Assembly (NCBI GenBank): GCA_938039305.1
Contig: CALHUZ010000574.1
Span: 1 to 12,500, forward strand
Origin: an uncultured Saprospiraceae bacterium
GTDB lineage: Bacteria > Bacteroidota > Bacteroidia > Chitinophagales > Saprospiraceae
DNA length: 12,500 bases
Reading direction: 5' to 3'
In this document: piece after piece, positions 1-7,448 of the stretch
Position numbering within the stretch: position 1 is the first letter of the stretch
Layout: the number at the start of each line of letters is the position of its first letter
Notes under the pieces: model-generated
The model's input: the letters and a program-made list of their open reading frames with translations, nothing else
What the model was told of the DNA's origin: nothing
The model's database searches: none
Made by a program: the position numbers and the translations under genes

Positions 1-30
1 AATACTCCCATCAGCTATGTTTTTGCTCAT
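1..30 (-). CDS. Possible 5' end of a divergent gene (partial)
   Basis: Reading leftwards from an ATG at 30-28, ten open codons (MSKNIADGSI) run to the window edge. This would be the N-terminus of a gene transcribed away from recA, with the 78 bases between them as a shared divergent promoter region. Ten codons without a stop are weak evidence and no family can be recognised. Confidence 0.25.
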   Translation of the reverse strand, partial: MSKNIADGSI

Positions 31-69
31 AATTCCGAATCCTAAACAACAAAACCAATCTGATAACAT

Positions 70-77
70 TACATTTG
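70..77 (+). promoter_or_regulatory. Candidate -7 promoter element of recA
   Basis: TACATTTG fits the Bacteroidota -7 consensus TAnnTTTG exactly and lies about 30 bases before the recA ATG. No TTG-type -33 element is present at the usual 17-23 base spacing upstream, so this is only a candidate. A loose TTGT-N8-ACAA dyad follows at 85-100. No recognised SOS box is seen. Confidence 0.3.
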
Positions 78-108
78 TTTGTTATTGTTAAAGTATACAA
101 TCTAAGGT

Positions 109-1149
109 ATGTCTAAAGAGAAAGAAGCAAAGCTTAAAGCACTACAACTAACTGTTGATAAATTAGAAAAGACCTACGGTAAAGGCACGATCATGAAGCT
201 TGGAGACAAGCAAGTGGTAGATGTAGATGCCATATCAACAGGGTCTCTTACTCTTGATATCGCACTTGGTATAGGTGGGTTTCCAAGAGGTCGTATCGTA
301 GAAATATATGGTCCAGAATCTTCAGGAAAAACCACTCTTGCCATCCATGCGATAGCTGAAGCACAAAAGGCTGGAGGTATCGCTGCCTTTATCGATGCGG
401 AGCACGCCTTCGACAAAAACTATGCAGAAGCTTTAGGTGTAGATACAGAGAACTTGCTTATCTCTCAACCAGATAATGGAGAACAAGGGTTAGAGATAAC
501 AGAGAACCTCATTCGTTCCGGTGCAATTGATATCATCGTTGTTGATTCAGTAGCCGCTCTGACACCTCGTAGTGAGATAGAAGGAGAAATGGGAGACTCT
601 AAGATGGGTCTACACGCGAGACTTATGTCCCAGGCCCTTCGAAAGCTTACAGCGACAATTGGAAGAACTGGTTGTACTTGCATATTCATCAATCAGCTTA
701 GAGAGAAAATCGGAGTTATGTTCGGTAACCCTGAGACCACTACTGGTGGAAATGCTCTAAAGTTCTACGCTTCAATTCGTTTGGACATTAGAAAGTCTGG
801 TACATCCATAAAGGATAAAGAAGGAAATGTAGTAGGAAACCCGATCAAGGTGAAAGTTGTCAAAAACAAAATGGCCCCTCCTTTTAGAATTGCTCTTTTT
901 GAAATCACTTTTGGAAAAGGTATATCAAGAACAGGTGAAATCATCGACTTAGGAGTTGAAAAAGACGTCATTCAAAAAAGTGGCTCTTGGTATTCATACA
1001 ATGACACTAAGATTGCTCAAGGAAAAGAAGGAGCAAAAAGCTTCTTAAACGATAACCCAGAAGTTCGTGAAGAAATAGAAGGTAAAATCAGAGCCTTTTA
1101 TGAAACAAAAGCGGAACCTGCCGAAGTTGTTGCCGACGAAGCAGAATAA
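109..1149 (+). CDS. recA: Recombinase RecA
   Basis: RecA is the ATP-dependent strand-exchange protein of homologous recombination; it also stimulates LexA self-cleavage in organisms that have LexA. The 346 residues match the usual length. The Walker A motif GPESSGKT is at 68-75, the catalytic Glu is in DAEHA (Glu98), and Walker B (IIVVDS) is at 142-147. DNA-binding loop L1 is around 157-167. The L2/allosteric stretch starting NQLREK at 195 carries Gln196, equivalent to E. coli Gln194. The C-terminus ends in the acidic tail typical of RecA. The ATG at 109 gives the normal N-terminal helix (KEAKLKAL). AAGG sits only one base before the ATG, too close to act as a normal ribosome binding site. 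The last 50 bases overlap the next gene in another frame. Identity is certain. Confidence 0.99.
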   Translation: MSKEKEAKLKALQLTVDKLEKTYGKGTIMKLGDKQVVDVDAISTGSLTLDIALGIGGFPRGRIVEIYGPESSGKTTLAIHAIAEAQKAGGIAAFIDAEHAFDKNYAEALGVDTENLLISQPDNGEQGLEITENLIRSGAIDIIVVDSVAALTPRSEIEGEMGDSKMGLHARLMSQALRKLTATIGRTGCTCIFINQLREKIGVMFGNPETTTGGNALKFYASIRLDIRKSGTSIKDKEGNVVGNPIKVKVVKNKMAPPFRIALFEITFGKGISRTGEIIDLGVEKDVIQKSGSWYSYNDTKIAQGKEGAKSFLNDNPEVREEIEGKIRAFYETKAEPAEVVADEAE

Positions 1150-1783
1150 ACAAACGATACATCTTTTATGTGGAGAAGCCTTGTGGCTTCTCCCAGAAAA
1201 GTGCATTTATTGGGAAAAGGAGAGATGCCTAATCATCTCAGACTTACACCTTGGTAAAATAGATCACTTTAGAAAAAATGGCTTGGCTATTCCGGTTAAA
1301 GCTATTCTTAAAAACTATGAACTTCTTAACTCGCTTTTTAAGCGTCACAAACCTTCAGAGGTAATCTTCTTAGGGGATTTATTCCATAGCGACCATAACC
1401 ACGACTGGGAACGCTTCAAAGGCTTTCTTGGCCAATACGCGGAAATCAAATTTATTCTTGTAAAAGGGAATCATGATATTCTTAACACTGGCCTTTTCGA
1501 AAACCTCATTGATGAAATATATACAGATGGTCTAATCAAAGGCCCTTTTTATTTCAGCCATGAGCCCGTTGATCACTCATTATATAACATATGCGGACAC
1601 ATACATCCTTCTGTAATCATAAAAGGTCAAGGTCAACAATCTCTAAGATTACCTTGCTTTTTCTTTGAAAATAGTAGAGGCATATTACCTGCCTTTGGGG
1701 TATTCACAGGCAGCTATTCTATGGAACCGAAGAAAAACGACGATGTCTATATCGTCTGTGATGACGAAGTAGTCCCTCTTTAA
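1100..1783 (+). CDS. pdeM: PdeM-like metallophosphoesterase (ligase-associated DNA damage response type)
   Basis: This is a calcineurin-like binuclear metallophosphoesterase of the PdeM type, 227 residues. The metal-binding motifs appear in order: SDLHLGK (Asp48, His50), GDLFHS (Asp93), KGNHD (Asn124, His125), SHEP (His154) and GHIHP (His167, His169). The preceding GEALWLLPEKCIYW segment is the characteristic PdeM N-terminus. PdeM is usually found beside an ATP-dependent DNA ligase, an exonuclease and a Lhr-like helicase. None of these is in this window; the gene instead follows recA, which still suggests DNA repair. The only ATG before the conserved domain is at 1100, inside recA, giving a 50-base out-of-frame overlap. 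TTG codons at 1127 and 1130 are alternative starts that would shorten the overlap. The family is clear, but the exact substrate is unknown. Confidence 0.88.
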   Translation: MKQKRNLPKLLPTKQNKQTIHLLCGEALWLLPEKCIYWEKERCLIISDLHLGKIDHFRKNGLAIPVKAILKNYELLNSLFKRHKPSEVIFLGDLFHSDHNHDWERFKGFLGQYAEIKFILVKGNHDILNTGLFENLIDEIYTDGLIKGPFYFSHEPVDHSLYNICGHIHPSVIIKGQGQQSLRLPCFFFENSRGILPAFGVFTGSYSMEPKKNDDVYIVCDDEVVPL

Positions 1784-1821
1784 TTCATAAAAGTCTACTT
1801 TTAGGCCTACAATCATCACAA

Positions 1822-2445
1822 GTGGCAAAACGGAGCAAAAAAGATTACGAGATTTTTGAGAAAGAGTTTTTTCCGCATATTGATGCGCTAAAAACCTTTG
1901 CCTACCACCTTTCATACGATGATAGTGACGCCAATGACCTTGTACAAGAAACCTACTTAAAGGCTTTTAGATTTGTTGATAAGTATGATGAAGGAACTAA
2001 TGCCAAAGCCTGGTTGTTTAAAATACTTAAGAACGCTTACATAAATGAATATCGAAAGAAGAGTAAGCGTCCAACCAAAGTAGATTTTGAGGAAATTGTC
2101 ACTTATCATGATAGCGAAGAGAGTGTTCTTCCAGGCTATCTTGACTTAAGGGAAGAGCTTTTTGATAAGATGATGGGTGATGAAGTTACCCTGGCTATCA
2201 ACTCTTTGCCGATTGACTTTAGAACAGTTCTCTTGTTAAGCGATATCGAAGGATTCACTTATGAGGAGATTAGTAAGATAATAGATGTGCCTATAGGTAC
2301 TGTAAGGTCCAGATTATTCAGGGCACGAAATATGTTAAAAGATATGCTCAAAGGTTATGCTGAAAAGAAGGGCTATCATGATTATAGAGGAGATAAGAAA
2401 AGCAAGCCTGCCAACCAGAAAGAAAGTAAAGAAGAAGAGTCTTAA
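1822..2445 (+). CDS. ECF/SigR-like sigma-70 family sigma factor
   Basis: A 207-residue group 4 sigma factor with region 2 at about 16-82 (DANDLVQETYLKAF and AWLFKILKNAYINEYRKK). Region 4 is at about 122-174 (NSLPIDFRTVLLL, then the helix-turn-helix EEISKIIDVPIGTVRSRLFRAR). There is no region 1 or 3. It closely resembles the conserved Bacteroidota sigma factor related to actinobacterial SigR, which directs stress or envelope genes. A tail from about 180 is rich in Lys and Glu. The start is a GTG at 1822, which puts region 2 at the normal distance from the N-terminus; no upstream ATG is available in the 38-base gap after the phosphoesterase gene. The next gene encodes an anti-sigma-like protein, so the two probably form a regulator pair, but an intrinsic terminator sits between them. 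Confidence 0.93.
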   Translation: MAKRSKKDYEIFEKEFFPHIDALKTFAYHLSYDDSDANDLVQETYLKAFRFVDKYDEGTNAKAWLFKILKNAYINEYRKKSKRPTKVDFEEIVTYHDSEESVLPGYLDLREELFDKMMGDEVTLAINSLPIDFRTVLLLSDIEGFTYEEISKIIDVPIGTVRSRLFRARNMLKDMLKGYAEKKGYHDYRGDKKSKPANQKESKEEES

Positions 2446-2451
2446 TATTTG

Positions 2452-2476
2452 CTTGCGTATTCTTACGCAAGTTTTT
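2452..2476 (+). terminator. Intrinsic terminator after the sigma factor gene
   Basis: A perfect 8-bp stem CTTGCGTA/TACGCAAG (2452-2459 with 2464-2471) around a TTCT loop is followed by TTTTT at 2472-2476. It begins 7 bases after the sigma factor stop codon. It also argues against starting the next gene at the ATG at 2449, which would translate through the hairpin. Confidence 0.85.
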
Positions 2477-2523
2477 CTATTTTTGAATTAACGAGTTGTT
2501 CATTGGTTTTACAATCACATCAG

Positions 2524-2754
2524 ATGAAAAATAATAATCTACTCAATTACTTCTCTCAACAAGTCAATCTCTATTTAGACAATAGACTAAATACAGACAG
2601 TGAGCAAAACTTAATGGACGCGGTAAACAGTGATTCGGAATGCAGTAAAGTTTACAATTCTGAAAAGCAATTCCGAGACTTCATCAAATCAAATGTCAAG
2701 CGCCCTTCAGCTTCACAAGATCTAATTCAATCGATTAAGAGCAAGTTGGATTAG
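2524..2754 (+). CDS. Small anti-sigma-factor-like protein with degenerate zinc site
   Basis: A 76-residue soluble protein. LYLDNRL at 16-22, the spacing to C40-SKVY, a polar central helix with Phe50, Phe53 and Ile54, and the C-terminal IQSIKSKL follow the pattern of the small zinc-binding (ZAS/RsrA-like) anti-sigma proteins that accompany this sigma type. In those the core motif is HxxxCxxC; here the aligned positions are Ala33, Asp37 and Cys40, and there is no N-terminal Cys, so a zinc site seems lost. The ATG at 2524 was chosen over the in-frame ATG at 2449 because the extra 25 codons cover the terminator hairpin and look unlike the family. The assignment rests on position and remembered family pattern, so it is moderate. 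It probably binds the upstream sigma factor. Confidence 0.65.
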   Translation: MKNNNLLNYFSQQVNLYLDNRLNTDSEQNLMDAVNSDSECSKVYNSEKQFRDFIKSNVKRPSASQDLIQSIKSKLD

Positions 2755-2805
2755 CTGTTCCTTAGCCATACATCCTTCAAACTCACTTCTTAATTAACTT
2801 CACAC

Positions 2806-3876
2806 ATGCTTAATAAGTTAGAGGCTATCTATGCCCGTTTTTTAGATATTCAAGAAAGACTTTCGGATCCCGAAGTTGCTTCTGACATGAAGAAGTTCTC
2901 TAAACTCAACAAAGAATACAAAAGCCTTCAAGAGTTAGTAGACTACTATCATAAGTATAAAGCAGTAGTGGATAACCTTGCTTCGTCAAATGAAATGCTT
3001 CAAGATGAAGACGAAGAGATGCGAGACATGGCAAAAGGGGAAATCGGTTCTCTTTCCAAAGAGAAAGAAGAAATTGAAGAAGTGGTCAAAGTTCTTTTGA
3101 TACCCAAAGATCCTGAAGATAGTAAAGACGTTGTTTTCGAAATTCGATCAGGAGCAGGTGGAGATGAGGCGAGTATATTCGCAGGAGATCTATATCGAAT
3201 GTATAGCAAGTTCTTCGAAACCATGAAGTGGAAAACCGAAGTGGTCACAGAAAATGAAGGAACTGTTGGGGGCTATAATAAGATAGTCGTAGAAGTCTAC
3301 GGACAAGATGTTTTTGGAAAATTAAAATTTGAATCAGGAGCACATCGTGTACAACGCGTACCTCAGACAGAGTCACAAGGTCGTGTTCATACATCTGCAG
3401 CCACAGTTGTGGTCATGCCAAAGTTTGAAGAAGAAGATATCGATATTAAGAAAGACGATCTAAGAACAGATACTTTTCGTGCAAGTGGTGCTGGAGGACA
3501 GCATGTTAATAAGACAGAGTCTGGTGTGCGTTTCACTCACCTTCCTACAGGCATTGTATCTGAAAGCACAGACTCTCGTTCTCAGCACAAAAACAGAGAA
3601 ATAGCGCTGTCTCGCCTCTATACCAAAATCATGGAAAGTCAGCGCGAAAAGAATCACAACGAGCAAATGCAAAAGAGAAAATCCTTAGTAGGATCTGGCG
3701 ATCGCTCTGACAAAATAAGAACCTATAATTATCCTCAAAACAGGGTCACTGATCACCGAATAAACTTAACCCTATATAGTCTTGATAAAATCATAGAAGG
3801 AAATATCAAAGATATCATTGAAGCCCTTCAAGTCGCTGAGAACGCAGAAAAAATGAAAGCTGGCGAGTTGATGTAA
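2806..3876 (+). CDS. prfA: Peptide chain release factor 1 (RF1)
   Basis: RF1 ends translation at UAA and UAG codons on the ribosome. The protein has 356 residues, as usual. The stop-codon reading motif PxT is present as PQT at 186-188 in RVPQTESQGRVH, which separates RF1 from RF2 (SPF). The peptidyl-hydrolysis motif GGQ is at 230-232 (GAGGQHVNK). The N-terminal coiled coil is at about 1-100, and the conserved SGDRSDKIRTYNYPQNRVTDHR block is near 297-318. No in-frame internal stop or RF2-type frameshift is seen. The gene is preceded by a 51-base spacer after the anti-sigma-like gene with no clear promoter. Its TAA is immediately followed by the stop codon of the converging M28 gene. Confidence 0.98.
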   Translation: MLNKLEAIYARFLDIQERLSDPEVASDMKKFSKLNKEYKSLQELVDYYHKYKAVVDNLASSNEMLQDEDEEMRDMAKGEIGSLSKEKEEIEEVVKVLLIPKDPEDSKDVVFEIRSGAGGDEASIFAGDLYRMYSKFFETMKWKTEVVTENEGTVGGYNKIVVEVYGQDVFGKLKFESGAHRVQRVPQTESQGRVHTSAATVVVMPKFEEEDIDIKKDDLRTDTFRASGAGGQHVNKTESGVRFTHLPTGIVSESTDSRSQHKNREIALSRLYTKIMESQREKNHNEQMQKRKSLVGSGDRSDKIRTYNYPQNRVTDHRINLTLYSLDKIIEGNIKDIIEALQVAENAEKMKAGELM

Positions 3877-4869
3877 TTAAAATGTTCCATTAGACTCATT
3901 GTACAATACTGCGGCAACAACTTGTCCAACTACTTTCAAAGTTCTCTTACTGATCACATCCATATCGTCATCGTGCGTATGATGATATGCACCAAAACTT
4001 GATCTATCTGTTGGTGACTGATTAATAATATCAACCATTGGAATTCTCGCATCTCTATTCACAGGAATATGGTCATCATAAACTCCGCCAAACATATCTT
4101 CGCTAAAGAAATCTGAATAGCCCATATTCTTTGCAAGCGTCCATATTTTGTTTTGAAGAGCTGGGGCAAATCGTTGAGAGTATTCCTCCTTTCCAAAAGT
4201 CGCTTTGTCAGAGCCGACCATATCTAAAAGGATACCATACTTTGGTTTATAACCATTAGGTACCACATTAGTAGCCCAGTATTGAGAGCCTTGAGCCCAT
4301 GACTTTGGATCTCCTGCAGTCCCTGGTTCTCCCTGATCTTCTGCATCAAAAAATAAAAAGTCAACCCCAATGTCAATTGGACTCTCGCTAATCATCTGGG
4401 CCAAGGCTAAAAGCACCCCGACTCCACTTCCTCCATCATCTGCTCCTAGTATCGGTTTATCTTTATCTTCATCAGCCTTATCTGCAACTGCGCGACTATC
4501 AAAATGTGCAGCTAGTAAAATTCTCTTTTCAACAGTTGGGTTAAATTGACCCATTATATTTGTACATGGGACATTCTTTTGATCAAAGAAAGAAGCTTCA
4601 AAACCTTGCTTTATCACCTTCCCCCCATATCCCTCTAAAGTAGTTTCTATCCATTCTACAACATCTCGGTGAGCTTGCGTCCCAGGAACTCGATATCCAA
4701 AAGAAAGTTGCTTTTCAATATTTGCATAAGCTTGGTCAGCATTAAACCCAGGAACTTTTCTTTTAGTTATTGTTGGTTGAGTAGCAACCTTTGCCTTTTC
4801 TTCTTTGCAAGAACTAATCAACAGTATAAAAGCGAGGGAAGTCAAAAGTATAGTTAGTCTGTTTTTCAT
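3877..4869 (-). CDS. M28-family lipoprotein, glutaminyl-peptide cyclotransferase-like
   Basis: A 330-residue exported zinc hydrolase-fold protein. Residues 1-20 are a signal peptide ending in the lipobox LISSC, with Cys21 as the predicted lipid-modified residue, so it should sit on the cell envelope. The M28 metal and active-site motifs follow: AHFDSR at 121-126, GADDGGSG at 142-149, FFDAEDQGE at 174-181, LLDMVG at 214-219, and HHTHDDD near 296-302. This layout is that of Bacteroidota glutaminyl cyclases, which convert N-terminal Gln of exported proteins to pyroglutamate. An aminopeptidase role cannot be excluded. The second acid of the usual Glu-Glu pair is Asp178. The gene starts 6 bases after cysS, so the two are probably co-transcribed. 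Confidence 0.8.
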   Translation of the reverse strand: MKNRLTILLTSLAFILLISSCKEEKAKVATQPTITKRKVPGFNADQAYANIEKQLSFGYRVPGTQAHRDVVEWIETTLEGYGGKVIKQGFEASFFDQKNVPCTNIMGQFNPTVEKRILLAAHFDSRAVADKADEDKDKPILGADDGGSGVGVLLALAQMISESPIDIGVDFLFFDAEDQGEPGTAGDPKSWAQGSQYWATNVVPNGYKPKYGILLDMVGSDKATFGKEEYSQRFAPALQNKIWTLAKNMGYSDFFSEDMFGGVYDDHIPVNRDARIPMVDIINQSPTDRSSFGAYHHTHDDDMDVISKRTLKVVGQVVAAVLYNESNGTF

Positions 4870-4875
4870 TTTAAT

Positions 4876-6372
4876 TTAGTTGTAGCTCCAATTTGTACCT
4901 TCTTTTCCATCCTTGATTACTATCTCATAAGCTGCAAGATCATCTCTTATTTTATCTGCAGTTGCCCAATCCTTGTTAGCTCTTGCCTGTTGTCTCAAAT
5001 CAAGAACTAATTGCATCACTCCATCTAAGGCATCCGTTCCCGAAGCTTCTGAATCCTGATCATCTTTTAGACCCATGATTGTTTCTAATACATCGCTAAA
5101 ACACTTTTTCAACTTGTCGATCGTCTGTTTCGATACATCTCTAAAAGTTGGTTTGTTGTCTTTATAGCTATTCACTATCGGCACCAATTCAAATAAACGT
5201 GCCAAAGCTTTTGGTGTATTAAAGTCATCATTCAATTCATCAAAGACACCATCAACCATTTCATTTGCTCTTTTATCAACATCAGAAATAGAACCTGTCT
5301 CTTCGTGGTTGACTTGCTGAAGAAAGCGCTTGGCCTCCATAAGCTTTTTATAACCCTTTTCAGCTGCAAGAAGTGCTGTATCACTTAAATCTAGAGTAGA
5401 TCTATAATGTGCCATCAACATGAAAAACCGAACTACCATTGGACTGTAACCTTTACTTACATGTTCACTCTTTCCAGAAAATAAATCTTGGGCAGATATC
5501 GTGTTTCCATCACTTTTAGACATTTTCCGCCCGTTCATCAAAAGCATGTTTGCATGTAGCCAATATTTCGCTGGGGCGCAGCCACAAGCTGCTTCATTTT
5601 GAGCCACTTCATTTTCGTGATGTGGAAACTTAAGATCGTTACCGCCTCCGTGAATATCAAAGTGCTTACCTAGATATTTTGTACTCATCGCAGAACACTC
5701 TAAGTGCCAACCAGGAAAGCCTTCAGACCATTGTGACTTCCACTTCATTAAATGTCTTTCGTCTGCCTTCATCCAGATTGCAAAATCCCCAGGGTTTCTT
5801 TTTTCAGATTGATTCTTAAGATCTCTTGTTTCTGTCAACAGTTCATCAAGTACACGGCCTGAAAGGTTACCATATGATCCCTTATCATCGTTGAACTTCT
5901 GAGTATCAAAATACACTGATCCGTTTTGAACATAACCATATCCGTTATCAATGATCTGCTGAATCATTTCAATTTGCTCGATCATGTGTCCAGTTGCAGT
6001 AGGTTCAATACTGGGATCAGAGATATTGAAAATCCTCATCATCTCCCTAAAACCATTGGTGTATTTCTGAACAACCTCCATTGGCTCCAACTCTTCTAGC
6101 TTAGCCCTTTTTGCAATTTTGTCTTCTCCTTCATCTACATCACCAACAAGGTGTCCTACATCCGTAATGTTGCGGACATATCTCACCTTATGACCATGAA
6201 ACTTCAGATATCGATATATTATATCGAAGCTCATAAAGGTTCTTATATTACCAAGGTGGACATCGCTATAAACTGTAGGACCACAGACATACATTCCGAC
6301 AGAACCTTCATTGATAGGAACAAAGGCTTCTTTCTCTTTTGAAAGGCTATTATATAGTTTTAATTCTGACAT
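4876..6372 (-). CDS. cysS: Cysteinyl-tRNA synthetase
   Basis: A class I aminoacyl-tRNA synthetase that charges tRNA-Cys, 498 residues. The zinc that selects cysteine is held by Cys30 (VCGPTVY), Cys226 (GWHLECSAMS), His251 and Glu255 (FPHHENEVAQ). The HIGH-type signature is HLGN at 39-42, and KMSKS is at 283-287. The C-terminal helical and anticodon-binding part ends in DKIRDDLAAYEIVIKDGKEGTNW, typical of CysS. The start ATG leads directly into the conserved LKLYNSLSKEKEAF segment. It is 17 bases from the EEP gene upstream and 6 bases from the M28 gene downstream, inside the long - strand block. All key residues are present. Confidence 0.98.
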   Translation of the reverse strand: MSELKLYNSLSKEKEAFVPINEGSVGMYVCGPTVYSDVHLGNIRTFMSFDIIYRYLKFHGHKVRYVRNITDVGHLVGDVDEGEDKIAKRAKLEELEPMEVVQKYTNGFREMMRIFNISDPSIEPTATGHMIEQIEMIQQIIDNGYGYVQNGSVYFDTQKFNDDKGSYGNLSGRVLDELLTETRDLKNQSEKRNPGDFAIWMKADERHLMKWKSQWSEGFPGWHLECSAMSTKYLGKHFDIHGGGNDLKFPHHENEVAQNEAACGCAPAKYWLHANMLLMNGRKMSKSDGNTISAQDLFSGKSEHVSKGYSPMVVRFFMLMAHYRSTLDLSDTALLAAEKGYKKLMEAKRFLQQVNHEETGSISDVDKRANEMVDGVFDELNDDFNTPKALARLFELVPIVNSYKDNKPTFRDVSKQTIDKLKKCFSDVLETIMGLKDDQDSEASGTDALDGVMQLVLDLRQQARANKDWATADKIRDDLAAYEIVIKDGKEGTNWSYN

Positions 6373-6389
6373 GTTTGTTTTGTACTGTA

Positions 6390-7436
6390 TTATTCGTTTA
6401 TCTTAAAAGAAGCCTTGACTGGATAATGATCGGACAGATCACTTTCTAAACAAAAGAATCCGATATTATCAAGTTCGTCACTTGCAAAAATATAATCTAT
6501 CCTCAACATAGGAATTGCCCCAATCCAAGTCGTCCCAAATCCTGACCCATTATCAAGAAAGGTATCATTAAGATCTTTCTTAATTGTCTTATAAGTGTAG
6601 GACATTGGCGGATCGTTAAAATCTCCACAAACTATAATGGGGTACGGACTATGATTCATATGTTCTTTTACCCTCTCTGCCTGATGCGCCCGCTTTCCTG
6701 CATACAGTGGATACTTGACGATTAAGTCTTTGATACCGCTTATTGCTTCTATTGGTTCATAGCTTTCTTTGGCTAAAAAACCATAAGACGATTCACTCAA
6801 TCGATTAGATTCTAAATGCAAACTATATATCCGAACTGTATCATCCTTGACAAGAACGTCAGCCCATAAACAAGAGTTTACTTTTTGTCCAAAATCCACT
6901 TGTCCTTTATCAATGATAGGATATTTAGATATGATCATTGCTGCTCTCATAGAAGCATGATGCACATATTTATAGTCAGTCAATTCAGCCAAATATGCAT
7001 CTCTTACCAATTGGTTAGCCTCTTGTATACATATCACATCTGGATATGGATCTTGTAGCATAAGATCACTTAATAAAGTAAGTCGATCTTCGCTTACTTT
7101 ATGATGCTTATCCACAAACCTTCGACCCATCATTGCATTATAAGTCAGGACTTGAATATCAGATCGTTCATTCGTTGAACTGAGCCCAGGCTTAACATAA
7201 GACAACAGAGGCTTTAAGCCAAATATTAAGAGAGCTAGGCCTATCAAAAAAGTAATCTTATGTCGCTTATAGGCCAGAGGAATAACAACAAGGCCAAAAA
7301 AATAGACATACGGAAAGATCAAACCAAATAGAGAAAGAATATCTCTTTCATTTGGCTTGACATACATCGATGCTAAAGCAAAGCCCAGTATTAGTGTAGC
7401 AGAGAAGCTAAGCATGCCGATGAATTTTCGTCTCAA
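6390..7436 (-). CDS. Membrane-anchored endonuclease/exonuclease/phosphatase (EEP) family protein
   Basis: 348 residues. The N-terminal 80 contain about three hydrophobic helices (about 8-25, 35-55 and 61-79), followed by an EEP-fold domain. Catalytic motifs are in order: LTYNAM (Asn100), ICIQEAN (Glu139), SLHLES (His207), CGDFND (Asp272, Asn274), RIDYIF (Asp314) and SDHYPV (Asp336, His337). The full set suggests an active metal-dependent phosphodiesterase or phosphatase; the substrate (nucleic acid, phospholipid or inositol phosphate) cannot be told. The membrane part should place the domain at the membrane, probably outside or in the periplasm. The ORF opens with TTG at 7436; an ATG at 7415 (codon 8) is the other possible start and would remove a short MRRKFIG leader. 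The rhomboid stop codon lies 12 bases upstream in the same frame, so no earlier start exists. Confidence 0.87.
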   Translation of the reverse strand: MRRKFIGMLSFSATLILGFALASMYVKPNERDILSLFGLIFPYVYFFGLVVIPLAYKRHKITFLIGLALLIFGLKPLLSYVKPGLSSTNERSDIQVLTYNAMMGRRFVDKHHKVSEDRLTLLSDLMLQDPYPDVICIQEANQLVRDAYLAELTDYKYVHHASMRAAMIISKYPIIDKGQVDFGQKVNSCLWADVLVKDDTVRIYSLHLESNRLSESSYGFLAKESYEPIEAISGIKDLIVKYPLYAGKRAHQAERVKEHMNHSPYPIIVCGDFNDPPMSYTYKTIKKDLNDTFLDNGSGFGTTWIGAIPMLRIDYIFASDELDNIGFFCLESDLSDHYPVKASFKINE

Positions 7437-7448
7437 TAGTCTTTCGTA

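Noticed and set aside
60..108. SOS (LexA) box upstream of recA
   Set aside because: Only a loose TTGT-N8-ACAA dyad at 85-100 is present. It matches no LexA operator consensus I can name with confidence.
174..971. Three - strand open frames opposite recA (174-416, 465-692, 765-971)
   Set aside because: They lie wholly within recA, show no recognisable domain, and have composition expected of the complement of a real gene.
1788..1803. Terminator between the pdeM-like gene and the sigma factor gene
   Set aside because: TAAAAG/CTTTTA forms a stem, but it is short, AT-rich and not followed by a T tract.
2449..2523. Longer start for the anti-sigma-like protein at ATG 2449
   Set aside because: The extra 25 codons translate through the sigma factor terminator hairpin and its T tract, and the family-like sequence begins only at the ATG at 2524.
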